Part shown: in pieces, positions 11,020 to 21,800 of the stretch | Numbering within the stretch: the stretch's first letter is position 1 | Layout: every line of letters starts with the position of its first letter | Source of the DNA: Aurelia coerulea | Lineage: Eukaryota; Cnidaria; Scyphozoa; Semaeostomeae; Ulmaridae | DNA: 64,000 nt | Assembly: GCA_039566865.1 (NCBI GenBank) | Contig: CM076944.1 | Coordinates: 16,390,501-16,454,500, forward strand | Reading direction: 5' to 3' | Position numbers and translations under genes: made by a program | The notes under the pieces: generated by a model | Seen by the model: only the letters and a program-made list of their open reading frames with translations | Told to the model about the DNA's origin: nothing | Database searches by the model: none

Positions 11020-12160
11020 TTGGATGTTTTTTTTCATTGGCAGCCTCAGGTCGGTCTCAGGTCGATCTCAAGAAAAAGGCGGTGACGCATTTAACACCGG
11101 AATTATTCGTAGGAGCTCTTGCATATGTTGATGATATAATGGCGGCAGGAAGCAAGGAAGTAGTAGAAAGCGTAGGTAAAAACCTAAGAAGTATGGAGAA
11201 AGAAAAGAAATACACTTTCAATAACGCAAATGGGAAAAGTCATTACATGACAACAGATACTAGAAAAGAACAGGAGGAAAAAGAACCAAACATACAAGTC
11301 GAAAAAGGCAATATAACCAGAACAAAAGAATATAAATATCTTGGAAATTGGATAACGGAAAGCGGAACAATAGAGAGACAATTGAAAGAAATAACAACAA
11401 AATCAAGAGGCATGATCACAGAAGAGAAACGGACAGGTGATGAATCTAAAACAGGAATAATGAGTACGAGCATCCATTTAAATTTATTTGAAAAAAAGTC
11501 ATGCCTGGAATGTTATTCAATCTGGAAACATGGACAAATTGGCGGAAAAAGGATTGGGAAGAGTTAGAGAAGAGTCAGATAAAAGCAATTAAAAAGATTT
11601 TTAAGCTGCCGAAGACAACACCAATTTGGGGATTAACGAAAAATGCGGTTTATGGCCCATGAAGGAAAGGGTGGCGTATAAAAAGTTCATGACGTTTCAG
11701 CAAATATTGAACACGAAAACTGAGCGATTGTGTAAGAAAGTAATAGAGAATCGAAAGAAAATGAAATGTAAAAATTGTTGGTACAGTGAAATAGAGGAGG
11801 GTGCAGAAAAATATGAAATAGATCTAGATGGGGTTGCAGGGATGAAAAAATCTGAATGGAAGAAAACAATGAAGGGACAGATAATGGAAAACATTGGAAA
11901 ACAATCAGCCGGAGAAACAATAAAAAAATTGGAAATGTGGGACATTGGAAGGAATATGGGAAAGGAAAGGGATTTTGTTGTGGAGAAAAAGAAACAATTG
12001 AACATATTTTAGAGTGCAGTAAAGTTATGGAAATACTCAAGAGAAAGGTAAAGAAAGAATGGCTAGAAAATGACAACAGTGAAGAGCTAGTACAAATGAC
12101 AGAGTACATCAGCAAAGGGCTCAAATCTTTCAAATCTTTAAAAAGGTCGGTGTAAAATTC
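11020..12160 (+). pseudogene. LINE reverse transcriptase fragment (family C)
   Basis: Starts inside the RT palm: AYVDDIMAAG (about 11122) is the catalytic YxDD box and EYKYLGNWI (about 11330) the following conserved block. The C-terminal half (about 11626-12155) has NCWYSEIEEG and a zinc-knuckle-like CxxxE-x-IEHILEC near 11980-12020. At least two frameshifts (about 11570 and 11990) break it. Lys/Glu-rich composition differs from the CR1-like LINEs here. A relative lies at 52617-54400 on the minus strand. Confidence 0.75.
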
Positions 12161-12617
12161 TATTATATTTTTCTTTGAATTGGATTGCTTGAAAGGAACT
12201 TATGGTACTTTGCTGTAAATCTGCCGTGGAAATTTTATGATATCTTTATTTTTTTCAAAATGGTGGCAATTTGATAATTTTTGAAAAAATTCATGGAAAA
12301 TTTTGAAAAAATTTAAATCATCGTAAATCCTAAACTAATAAAGGAAACATTACATAACCTTCAAGAAAACCATAGTTTATGGAGGTCTACAATATGGTGG
12401 CAAGCGGAAATCTGTATCTTTTGCAGTTTAGGATTTAGAAATTTGATGACGTCACAGCCTCAAATTTGATAAATGCCGCCATATTGAAACTAATCAAGAT
12501 ATCAATAAATTGCCACGGCAGATTTACAGCAAAAAACCCTAAGTTCCTTCCAAGCTATTTATTTCAAAGAAAACGGCAATAGAATTTTACACCGACCTTT
12601 TTAAAGATTTGAGCCCT
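12118..12617. repeat. Foldback/MITE at the end of LINE C
   Basis: About 115-bp arms (12118-12238 and 12505-12617) are inverted copies ending AAAGGTCGGTGTAAAATTC. The centre includes two oppositely oriented tracts, ATGGTGGCAA near 12260 and 12392. No target duplication could be fixed because both flanks continue the symmetry. No coding sequence. Confidence 0.65.
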
Positions 12618-12769
12618 ATGTTGAGTACATCAAAATTTATGTAGAAAATAGGGAAAAGCAATGAAAGAGCAAATATTGTAATAAGAGCCTCACACATTAG
12701 CAATGATAGTGCTAGCTGGAAACAGTAAAGTGGGCGATAAAAGAGATTCAAAGATTCAAACTGCCTCGA

Positions 12770-12850
12770 TAAGTGGTCTACTTGGGGAGTCATAGCTGCT
12801 GTTTGTTACAATTCGTGCAGCATCGACTTCAGCGGTAAAACTAAAACAGA
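12770..12850 (-). pseudogene. Short LINE RT C-terminal scrap
   Basis: The minus strand encodes ARIVTNSSYDSPSRPLIEA, matching the ARIITNSSYDAPAEALI segment of the LINE at 13516-14610. Nothing else of that copy is evident. Confidence 0.5.
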
Positions 12851-12859
12851 GAAACATGC

Positions 12860-13494
12860 AACAAATACAACTAATGTGCCACTCATTGCAGGAAAGTACG
12901 TGTAGTCCACGAGGTCCCACAATAAGTGACACTTGCAATTAAAGGTATTGATTCATGGTAAATAGCGATTCTCCGCTGGGGGTCTGTCTGCTTTCATGTG
13001 ATCAGTCTGTTTTCATGTGATCAGAGATGAACTTCACAAATACGAGGCTACATCGGAGTGGCGCGTGGCCTATGTTTCGCATTTTTTAAACCTAACTCTT
13101 TTTGTTAATCCCCACAAAAACTCGTTATTCAATTGAATCCCTTGGCCCTAAGCACATTGCTGTCCTTTTATTGAGATATATATTCCTAGCCTCACTTTAT
13201 CAGTTGTCTTGTAACGCCAAGATCCTTTTGTTTTCTTTGCTATGTGAAGTTACACCTTGTTGACTTCAAAGGGAAACCTCGATAATAAAGCTTTAAGAAT
13301 ATATTCAGGTGAGAATATCATGTGTGCAGTTTGAATTACAGCCAATCAGATTGGCGTAAGCTATCATCATGACTCAGCAATTTTTGCAAATTGGGTATAC
13401 GCGGTCTATTTACCATGACTCAATGCCTCGTAAAAAAAGCAAACAATGATTCGTGGTACAAAGTTGGAAAATAGCCTTAAGTAACGGACTCATC
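12860..13494. other. No recognisable feature
   Basis: Contains a short direct repeat (TTTCATGTGATCAG twice near 12992-13023) but no gene, RNA or mobile-element signature I can support. Confidence 0.4.
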
Positions 13495-13515
13495 ATATGA
13501 AATATTTTCATTGAT

Positions 13516-14610
13516 TTGAAAAAGGCTTTTGATACTGTTGATCATGCCATACTTATTCAAAAGCTATCTAAGTACGGAATTCAGGGTCTTGAGCTTCAAT
13601 GGTTCAAATCATATCTCAGCAGTAGGCAGCAATTCACTAAGGTTAATGGAGTGGAATCTGACATCGGAAGCATCAGCTGTGGTGTTCCACAAGGCTCTTG
13701 TTTAGGTCCGCTACTCTTCCTAATCTATATAAATGATCTGCCATTCGCCTTGAAAAACTGCAAAGTTACGATGTACGCCGACGATACTAGCATATCATAT
13801 TCCTCTAAGAGCATTGAGAATCTAACTGAAACGCTCAACAACGAATTGAAATGTTTGAAAGAATGGCTTCAGGGCAATACATTGTCTTTGAATGTAATCA
13901 AGACTCAGGCAATGGTAATCGGATCTAGACCAAATCTTAAAAAGATTGGTGAAAACACTGTGGATTCTCCTGCATTTGTTATCGATGATTCCCCTGTAGA
14001 ACTCGTCGACAGTATTAAGTATCTTGGTGTCCAAGTTGACCAGTACCTCGTGTGGGACGAGCAGATTAAATCTGTTCAAGCCAAAGTCTCCCGCTCGTTA
14101 GGTTTTTTAAAATATGCAAAGAAATTTTTGCCAAAAAATGTACTTTGCAAATTATATAGAGGTGTTGTAGAGCCACACTTTCGGTACTGCTGTTCTGTGT
14201 GGGGGAACTGTGCTGAGTTCCGACTGGTAAAGCTTCAAAAATTGCAGAATCGTGCCGCTAGAATTATTACAAATAGCAGCTACGATGCTCCTGCCGAAGC
14301 TTTGATTACAGAGTTAAAATGGCCAACTGTGAGGGATATGATCAGAAGTGAGACTGCAACAACTGTATATAAATCTGTTAATGGTCTCGCGCCTGATTAT
14401 CTCTCGCATTTATTTGTTAGAAATTCTGATCGCAATATTATCAACCTTAGAAATGCCGAAACTGACTTGCTAGTGCCATTCATGAAAACTAGTAATGGAC
14501 AGAAAGCGTTCGCATTTCGTGGAGCAGAAATCTGGAATGATCTCAGCCGCGAGGCCAAGCAAGCTCCCTCTTTATCTTCTTTTAAGAACAAGATAAAGGG
14601 TCGGTGGTAA
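13516..14610 (+). pseudogene. LINE reverse transcriptase, C-terminal 364 codons, open
   Basis: Uninterrupted frame encoding RT palm and thumb. Motifs are KKAFDTVDH (motif A, residues 2-10), GVPQGSCLGPLLF (about 57-70), MYADDTSISY (catalytic YADD, about 87) and IKYLGVQVD (about 168). A C-terminal segment follows with PHFRYCCSVWG, LQNRAARIITNSSYD and a final WNDLS...SLSSFKNKI. The frame is open upstream to the truncation (IFIDL), so there is no genuine start codon. The missing fingers domain and endonuclease make it non-functional. Relatives of the same family lie at 56740-60430. Confidence 0.85.
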
Positions 14611-14710
14611 ATTTATTGTAAATAGTTGTAGATAAATTATTTATGGTTGTAAATTAGTTTCCTTTTTCCGTTATTAATTTTAGTAGATTTTTTAATTTGT
14701 AAAGTTTTTG

Positions 14711-14758
14711 GCACGGCCCCCTGAAAATCAGTCATACTGACTGACGGGGCTACCGTGC
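14711..14758 (+). other. Conserved LINE 3' stem-loop
   Basis: GCACGGCCCC at 14711 pairs with GGGGCTACCGTGC, with an inner TCAGT/ACTGA helix. The same structure with a changed inner helix is at 8507-8555. It lies 25-35 bases before the 3' end of the element. Confidence 0.65.
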
Positions 14759-14790
14759 ATAAATAAATTTAAAATGAAAATTGAAATGAA

Positions 14791-15226
14791 CCCATAAACG
14801 CAACAAAAACACCGAAATCAGTAGAAAAAAGACTGTTAACTCCTGTAAAAGAAACAAAAACCAAAATAAACCTGTGACAAGAGAAAAAAACCGTTAAATC
14901 CTGTAAGAGAAAACCGAATTAATCTTAAAACCTGAAAGGAAAGAAATGATAGCTTTTTTGCTAAAACGGCTGATCGGCCGCCCGCCCGATATAGATCCCT
15001 TGAACTATAAAGAAAGGATATGTGTGCCCTATATGTTTCTACGGTTGCCAAATAGCAACGTCTGGTTAGATGCACATGGTTGCACAGCACGACCAACTTC
15101 CCAATTAATACGTTTCGTAATTAAGAAATCCCACTGCAGGTTGGACGGACAATCGATCAACCATTCCTCAAACAGCCTCTGCTATATAAAACGTTCGGAT
15201 TTATCAATATGTTGGATGGTTGCTTC
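14791..15226. other. No firm feature
   Basis: Contains imperfect repeats of GTTAACTCCTGTAAAAGAAA-like units at about 14835-14935. No gene seen. Confidence 0.35.
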
Positions 15227-15354
15227 TACAGTCGTGGCCAACAATTTAAGACCATATTTTTGTCGACAACGTGTCTTGGCATAACGATATGGAGCCCTAC
15301 CACTTTGCCTATTTTACTCTCTTGAGTTTCTTTTGAGTTCTTTTGAGTACTTTT

Positions 15355-15895
15355 GAGTATAGAAGTTTTCAAGACCTTGAAACATCTCAACCCATCTTTC
15401 ATGCGTGAAATTTTCAAAATAAGATCTTCCAGATATTCATCACGAAATCCGTACGACTTACAACATTATAGACCAAATCAAGTCACTTTTGGTTCAAACA
15501 GTCTTCGATCACTAGGACCTCAAATCTGGAATGCATTGCCAAATGAAACTAAATCTGCCGACAACTTAAATTCTTTTAAACGCATGATAAAACAATGGAA
15601 TGGACCAAATTGTAAATGCAATGCTTGTCAACATTCACCCGAATTTTAGAAAATTATCTGGATTATGAAATAGTAGAAAATATTTGTATATTTGTTACGC
15701 CTGTCAATTCAATTATATCTTGTAAACTTTGCCCATATATGTCTTGAATATTTAACTTATTTAACTTATCTATTAATTTCTTCATTTCTTAATTTATATA
15801 TTTGTATGTTCGATTTGGATTAGTTGTATATATTGTAAATATGTATAGCTAGATAAAGATAATCGAATGAAAATAAGTTGACAAACAAAAACAAA
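15355..15895 (+). pseudogene. LINE C-terminal fragment nested in foldback arm
   Basis: Encodes about 95 residues with GSNSLRSLGPQIWNALPNE and LNSFKRMIKQW, the usual C-terminus of a LINE RT. An AT-rich 3' UTR follows, ending in AACAAAAACAAA. It interrupts a run of TTTTGAGTAC-like sequence that resumes after it, so it is a 5'-truncated insertion into the left arm. Confidence 0.75.
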
Positions 15896-16289
15896 TTCTC
15901 TCTTGAGTACTTTCCATGTAGATTCCAAAAGTTGATGTTGTTTTTTAAATTTCGGCGCCATTTTGCTATGACGTCACAATAAAATCTATGGAAATTCTCG
16001 GAAATTACAATGGTTCTGCCGACAAAGGGCGTGACCCAAAAATATTGTTAAATGGCTGGTCTTAAACTTTTGGCCATAGCTGTGGACTGAAGGCCCTCTA
16101 ATACCTTTTCCCTGAAGCAATAGTCTTCGTGGAGTTTCGATATTTTGCTGACAAATCATAGAAATGAATCATGCATAGATTGATGTAAAATCCAGCTGAG
16201 TAACACCATTTTTGGGCCGCACCTCTTGTCGGCAGAACCACTTTTCATGTTTTCATGCTTTTCATGTTTTCAAGAAAAGCATTGACACA

Positions 16290-16458
16290 GCGAAATATCC
16301 ATCAGCCTGGAAGGCGAGAAGGTATCCAACCTTAAGCCAGTCTTCAAGAAGCGTGGGGTTACAAAGAGAGCTAACTTTAGAACAATATCTCTTCTCAGTT
16401 TCCCATGGAAGATAGGCACTAAATCCTTACTGGCTGAAAAAATTGACACGTGACACGC
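16290..16458 (+). pseudogene. LINE RT fingers fragment
   Basis: One frame reads LKPVFKKRGVTKRANFRTIS then LLSFPWKIG and LLAEKIDT before a stop. This corresponds to the usual xPVFKKGDxxNxRPISLLS fingers block of a LINE RT. It continues in sense at 19415 after the inverted repeat (GFKQGRSTEG equivalent). Confidence 0.7.
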
Positions 16459-17073
16459 CCTAAACCAATCAAATGGAACCGACAACCAACCGGGAAATTT
16501 GAAATGTCAGATTTTAGGCCACTTTCTTGGATTTTAGGCCGCTTTTGGACGATTTTACCACCCTTCACCAAAATATAAATCGACAGAAGGAGCATGAAGA
16601 TTTTCAAAAAATTTCTTCACAGACCTGTTCTAATACACAGTTACTCATCGTCGCTACAAATTATTTCAAAATTTGGAGAAATGCCAAAGTTTTGAATTTG
16701 ACCTCACTGACCTCACTGTGGCTTGCCATAGTAAAGATCTCAGTAATGGCTGAAACGTATGCACATGGAGAATAACTACTTTGCTTCGAAGGTCTTATTC
16801 TGTGTGTTTAAGTATCTCCAAAACTCCTCAAAAGATGACAAATTTAGAGCAGTATCTTGATCTGTTTTCAGTTTTAAATTAACATAGATACATCAAAGAA
16901 TTAATGCTGAGGGGTAGGATGAACATAAGGAAAAGTGAACTTTGGCCTAACAAAACACCGCACCGTCGTTATAAATTAGAGACGAATTTAACAGGTATGT
17001 ACTTACTTTTCCATCTCGCAAGAAGAGGACCACAAACTGAAAATGTGAACATACAATTCCAATGAACTTTGAA

Positions 17074-17259
17074 TCAATAACAAACATATGACTTTGCCAC
17101 GCTCAAGAATGGCAAGAGCTGTAACCTCCAACGTGGCCTGAACAAACGATTTCGTGATTTCCTCTTCGATAACCAAACCCTTGCTCCCAATACTTTATCA
17201 AACTCTGCTCTCATCTTTACGAGATCGTAAGAATGGGAATCGGCAATTGCATTAGCCAA
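17074..17259 (-). CDS. Hypothetical 61-codon frame in left arm
   Basis: Starts at a TTG or alternative start. Encodes a basic peptide containing FDKVLGARVWLSKRKSRNRL. The same frame is kept in the right arm (18608-18793) with few changes. I do not recognise it. It may be a remnant of a transposase or chance coding, because the arms are too similar for conservation to be informative. Confidence 0.25.
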   Translation of the reverse strand: MANAIADSHSYDLVKMRAEFDKVLGARVWLSKRKSRNRLFRPRWRLQLLPFLSVAKSYVCY

Positions 17260-17642
17260 AACCTCTTATAAATTCATCAGTCGCGTGCCTTGCTTTTGGT
17301 GGAAGAAATGGCTATCGTTTCGTCCTCAGTGTAGCAGGTACATGAAATAGATTTGAAATGTTGGATTCAATGTACGTAAGAATAAAATAACAAACGGAAG
17401 AAATGTACATCTTGTTCTAAATATGAAAATTAGATTGGCCACTTCGTCAAAATAACATTTGAAATACTATTTTTAAAGCTCCTTCATATCGATTTCCCGT
17501 TTTGTGCGGATATCCATAGAAAAATATCTATCTTTCGACTACTTCCATTTGAGGTAATCCATCAGAAACTCTCCCCTTTACGGCCAAACAACACAGCAGC
17601 ACTGAGCAAAGCAGGACATTTGTATGGCACTTTGTAGACTCA

Positions 17643-17809
17643 CAAGGACGTAAGAAGCACCTCAAACTTGGGGGGCATGGCACTTCAAGGGCACTTTTTT
17701 CATTAAGCCAAAGGGGCACTTCCTGAAAATAAGAAGGGCACTTCTTTGTTTATTGAAAAATCTTGGGGGGGACACATGCTCCCAGTGCCCCCTGGTCCAT
17801 ACGTCTCTG
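17643..17809. mobile_element. hAT-type MITE, copy 1
   Basis: A 167-bp element with ends CAAGGACGTAAGAAGC and CCATACGTCTCTG, close to the CAGGGACGTAGGAAGC ends of the copy at 31817-31987. It is flanked by TAGACTCA and TAGACTCG, an 8-bp target duplication with one mismatch, as expected for hAT. The right arm of the surrounding inverted repeat (about 18220-18235) lacks it and shows the empty site. Confidence 0.85.
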
Positions 17810-18607
17810 TAGACTCGTGGAAGCATACACACATTTTCTGTAACTTTGACCCACTCCAGCATTCAAGACGTATTTTGTTGATTGATCTGAGAGCCCACAT
17901 GAGAGCTCAACTTATTGAAACGAGTTTCTTGCCATGCCAATAGCCCCGAAAAATCAAAATTAAGAATATTGGAGTATAGTCTCTGTTTTTCTCATTTTTC
18001 AGTTGGGCTTCTTTTGCTAAAAATCCCCTTTGCATGATCTAGGATCTTGGCATGGCATGACTTCATCAAATTTGAGATCTCCTGCCGATGGAATGCTGCC
18101 TCTTGTAGAAACTCCTATGGAACTTTTTTGCACTCGGTGTGTACTCAGATAATAAGAACTTTTAAGAAACTTTCGATATTGTCTCAAAGTTTTATTATCT
18201 TACAGAAATATGTGTATGCTTCCACGAGTCTACAAAGTGCCATACAAATGCCCTGCTTTGCTCAGTGCTGCTGTGTTGTTTGACCGTAAAGGGGAGAGTT
18301 TCTAATGGATTACCTCAAATGCAAGTTGTCGAAAGATAGATATTTTTCTATGGATATCCGCACAAAACGTGAAATCGATATGAAGGAGCTTTAAAAATAG
18401 TATTTCAAATGTTATTTTGACGAAGTGGCCAATCTATTTTTCATATTTAGAACAAGATGTACATTTCTTCCGTTTGTTATTTTATTCTTACGTACATTGA
18501 ATCCAACATTTCAAATCTATTTCATGTACCTGCTACACTGAGGATGAAACGATAGCCATTTCTTGCACCAAAAGCAAGGCACGCGATTGATGAATTTATA
18601 AGAGGTT

Positions 18608-18793
18608 TTGGCTAATGCAATTGCCGATTCCCATTCTTACAATCTCGTAACGATGAGAGCAGAGTTTGATAAAGTATTGGGAGCAAGGGTTTGGTTATCG
18701 AAGAGGAAATCACGAAATCGTTTGTTCAGGCCACGTTGGAGGTTACAGCTCTTGCAATTCTTGAGCGTGGCAAAGTCATATGTTTGTTATTGA
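18608..18793 (+). CDS. Hypothetical 61-codon frame in right arm
   Basis: Mirror copy of the frame at 17074-17259, differing at only a few residues. Function unknown. It is listed because both arms retain it. Confidence 0.25.
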   Translation: MANAIADSHSYNLVTMRAEFDKVLGARVWLSKRKSRNRLFRPRWRLQLLQFLSVAKSYVCY

Positions 18794-19414
18794 TTCAAAG
18801 TTCATTGGAATTGTATGTTCACATTTTCAATTTGTGGTCCTCTTCTTGCGAGATGGAAAAGTAAGTACATACCTGTTAAATTCGTCTCTAATTTATAACG
18901 ACGGTGCGGTGTTTTGTTAGGCCAAAGTTCACTTTTCCTTATGTTCATCCTACCCCTCAGCATTAATTCTTTGATGTATCTATGTTAATTTAAAATTGAA
19001 AACAGATCAAGATACTGCTCTAAATTTGTCATCTTTTGAGGAGTTTTGGAGATACTTAAACACACAGAATAAGACCTTCGAAGCAAAGTATTTATTCTCC
19101 ATGTGCATACGTTTCAGCCATTACTGAGATCTTTACTATGGCAAGCCACAGTGAGGTCAGTGAGGTCAAATTCAAAACTTTGGCATTTCTCCAATTGAAA
19201 TAATTTGTAGCGACGATGATTAACTGTGTATTAGAGTATTGCGAACACGTCTGTGAAGAAATTTTTTGAACATCTTCATGCTCCTTCTGTCGATTTATAT
19301 TTTGGTGAAGGGTGGTAAAATCGTCCAAAAAGCGGCCTAAAATCCAAAAAAGTGGCCTAAAATCTGACATTTCAAATTTCCCGGTTGGTTGTCGGCTCCA
19401 TTTGATTGGTTTAG

Positions 19415-20580
19415 CTTTAAGCAAGGACGGTCAACTGAGGGATTACTGCTTCATTTAACTGAACAATGGAAAGATGCTCTAGATAATGGCTTTAAAGTTG
19501 GGGTGATTTTTCTCGATTTTCGTAAAGCATTTGACACTGTCAACCACAAAATATTGAATCAAAAATTAAAGGGGGTCGGTATGAATGGAAGGCTCTTACA
19601 ATGGCTGGAAGACTATTTAACAAACAGAAGTCATTTTACAAAAGTTATGGTGTTCCCCAGAGCTCTCTTCTTGGCCCTAGGTTATACACCATATATGTCA
19701 ATGATTTCCCAGAATCTGTCACCAAAGGAGGAGGAGGGCCGTACATGTTTGCAGATGACACGACCATTTTCACCATTGGAAAAATTGTTGATAAGGTATC
19801 TATTGTTCTCCAAGAAGTAATGGGTGAAGTTTTGACCTTAATCAGCTGACCATTCAGGAGGGAAAGACAGATGTCCTTATCCTGGATTCAAAGAACTTTA
19901 TAGGTCCTTTATTGCCAATCAAACTGGGCCAATCTGTGATCCAATATAAATCATACTCTGATTGCTTAGGAGTCAGAATCGACAGCAAATTGTCATGGAA
20001 CGATCACATAAAAAGGGCTCACAAATCCTTTAATGGGAAGATAAAATTAATGAGACATTTACACCTGCCAAAGGAAGTGTTGGAGACAATGTATTTTAGG
20101 ACAACAATCCCAAATGTTACCTATGGCATTGCAGCATGGGCTTCTTGCTCTGCATCACTGTTTAATCGCTTAGAAAGGATACACATAAGAGCAGCAAGAA
20201 TAATCCATAAAGTTCCAAAGGATATTGGCAATGAGGGAGTGCTAAATTTTGTTGGTTGGAACACATTGAAGTACATGTATACAAAAAGAATTCTGACTTT
20301 AACTCATAGTGCTTACTATAATGATAGTATTGATGAAATCAATAATTTGGTAGATAAAGAAACCATCAAGTATTCGTTTAGAAACTCATTCAAAATTAAA
20401 CTAAATCGGTCGAGAACTGAAATTGGAAGAAAGACATTCAAACATCGAGCTGCATTAGCTTGGAATACAATTCCGGACAATATTAAGTCACATAGAAACG
20501 CATTAGTATTTAAGAAAGAACTAAAATCAGTAGCCGGACGTTTAGAACATATTTATATGAAAAAGAAAGCAGTACCATAA
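19415..20580 (+). pseudogene. LINE RT palm to C-terminus, frameshifted
   Basis: Reads FKQGRSTEGLLLHLTEQW, LDFRKAFDTVNH (motif A), GVPQSSLLGPRLYTIYVND, MFADDTTIF (catalytic box near 19748), YSDCLGVRIDSKLSWNDHI, then a long open C-terminus to 20580 with NRLERIHIRAARIIH. Frameshifts near 19640 and 19845 break it. It is the 3' continuation of the RT started at 16290. Confidence 0.8.
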
Positions 20581-21081
20581 TTGTTTTAGGCCAAAACAGT
20601 GCTCTTACAGATTTAACTGTAAAAACTTACTCACGAAAAATATTATGCTTCTTGTAACTTTAATTAACAGATAAAATATCTAAGTTTCTGAAAAACATAA
20701 TTTTTTGAAAAAATTATGAAATTTATAAACTTATATTTATTACCTAAATTCATTAGATATATGACGTCATGAATGACGCAATACAAAAGAAAAACCAAAA
20801 AAATTGGTTATTTCCACATTTTCTTATTGATTTATGGTTGCTCTGAAAATTTCATCCATTTATCTCACTTCTATCAAGAATTATTGTAGTTTGGAGTTAT
20901 AAAGGGTTTGACCGTAAAACAAACAAGATATTAAAACTACTCTCTGAAAAAATTGTTTTATTTCCAAAAATACATGATATATCTTGCAGAAATTTTGACG
21001 AAAGATGCGAAAAGGATAGTTAGGAAAAGTCACGAAAATAATTAGCGTAGAAATTATCATAAAAAAGATACCCAGACAAAT
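20581..21081 (+). other. LINE 3' UTR
   Basis: AT-rich non-coding sequence between the RT stop and the (TATG)n tail. It has no stem-loop like that of family B. Confidence 0.5.
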
Positions 21082-21180
21082 GTATGCATGTATGTATGTA
21101 TGTATGTATGTATGTATGTATGTATGTATGTATGTATGTATGTATGTATGTATGTAGGTATGTATGTATGTATGTATGTA
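21082..21180 (+). repeat. (TATG)n microsatellite, LINE tail
   Basis: About 24 tetranucleotide units with one GTAGG variant. It directly abuts resumed foldback sequence at 21181, marking the LINE 3' junction. Confidence 0.9.
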
Positions 21181-21481
21181 CTATAATTTCCGAGAATCTT
21201 TATAGATTTCAGTGTGGTGTCATAGCAAAATGGCGCTGAAATTAAAAAAACAACATTAACATTTGGAATCTATATGGAAAGTTGATCTAAATGACCTCCA
21301 AGAGAGTAAAATAGGCAGAGTGGTAGGGTTCCATATCGTTACGTCAAGAAACATTGTTGACAAAAATGTGGTCTTAGATTTTTGGCCACGACTGTATTAT
21401 CATTCTATTATCTATCACTGGAAGGGAAGGGCTTCTATGCAAGGGGCGGGGGTTCCTCCATAGCAAAGGTACCTGGGGATG

Positions 21482-21800
21482 TGCCGCGACGAAGGGTATA
21501 CTTTTTCGGACTTCTTGTCTAGCCAAGGGTATATTTTTTTGCAATTTTGGCCCAGCAACGGTCTAGCCAAGGGTATCATTTTTGACAATGTTGGTCCAGC
21601 GAACGGTCATGATATCATATTTGGTAAAAATTTGATAATATTGGTCCAGAGAATGGTCAAAGTTGGTCTAGCCAAGGGTACCATTTTCGCGAAAATTTTT
21701 CTAGCCAAGGGTGACATTTTCGTGAAAAATGGTCTAGCCAACGGTACCATTTTGAATATGCTCGCGACAGACCCCTACCCAAAATGTAGCCAAGAACCCC
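21482..21800. repeat. Degenerate tandem repeat
   Basis: Seven or so loosely spaced copies of TCTAGCCAAGGGTA followed by a T-rich stretch such as CCATTTTCG, ending in a poly-C run at about 21797. No coding potential. Confidence 0.7.

Larger units (their letters stand above)
13495..14790 (+). mobile_element. 5'-truncated CR1-like LINE (family B)
   Basis: Starts abruptly inside the RT domain near 13500 and continues through the C-terminus, an AT-rich 3' UTR, a stem-loop (14711-14758) and a degenerate AAATTGAAATGAA tail. Abrupt 5' truncation with an intact 3' end is typical of target-primed reverse transcription. It is the best-preserved LINE reading frame in the window. Confidence 0.85.
16460..19414. 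repeat. 2.95-kb inverted repeat (1.22-kb arms) inside a LINE RT
   Basis: Left arm 16460-17848 (1.22 kb once its MITE is removed) and right arm 18195-19414 (1.22 kb) are close inverted copies around a 346-bp spacer. Each arm carries the same 61-codon open stretch. The first about 17 bases of the left arm still read in frame as RT, which suggests the arms include target sequence, as an inverted duplication would produce. No flanking direct target duplication is evident. Confidence 0.85.
16246..21180 (+). mobile_element. LINE with (TATG)n tail, interrupted by a large inverted repeat
   Basis: Inserted into the right arm of the Tc1-like foldback between 16245 and 21181. The coding part lies at 16290-16458 and 19415-20580, followed by an AT-rich 3' UTR and a (TATG)n microsatellite (21082-21180) acting as the 3' tail. 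A 2.95-kb inverted repeat separates the two coding halves. It is 5'-truncated within the RT fingers. Confidence 0.75.
15229..21394. mobile_element. Tc1-like foldback element split by nested insertions
   Basis: Left end CAGTCGTGGCCAA at 15229 follows TA (15227-15228). Right end TTGGCCACGACTG finishes at 21394 before TA (21395-21396). The undisturbed relative at 43729-44666 gives the original order. It shows that pieces 15229-15355, 15895-16245 and 21181-21394 form one element of roughly 700 bp split by two insertions: a LINE fragment (15355-15895) and a LINE with microsatellite tail (16246-21180). Terminal sequence and TA duplication are typical of Tc1/mariner elements. No transposase remains. 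Confidence 0.8.

Noticed and set aside
11856..12155. Separate small gene overlapping 11626-12012
   Set aside because: It is the frameshifted continuation of the same LINE C C-terminus.
13516..14610. Host gene or domesticated reverse transcriptase
   Set aside because: The frame is open through a 5' truncation, with a LINE 3' stem-loop and tail right after it. A recent truncated LINE explains it.
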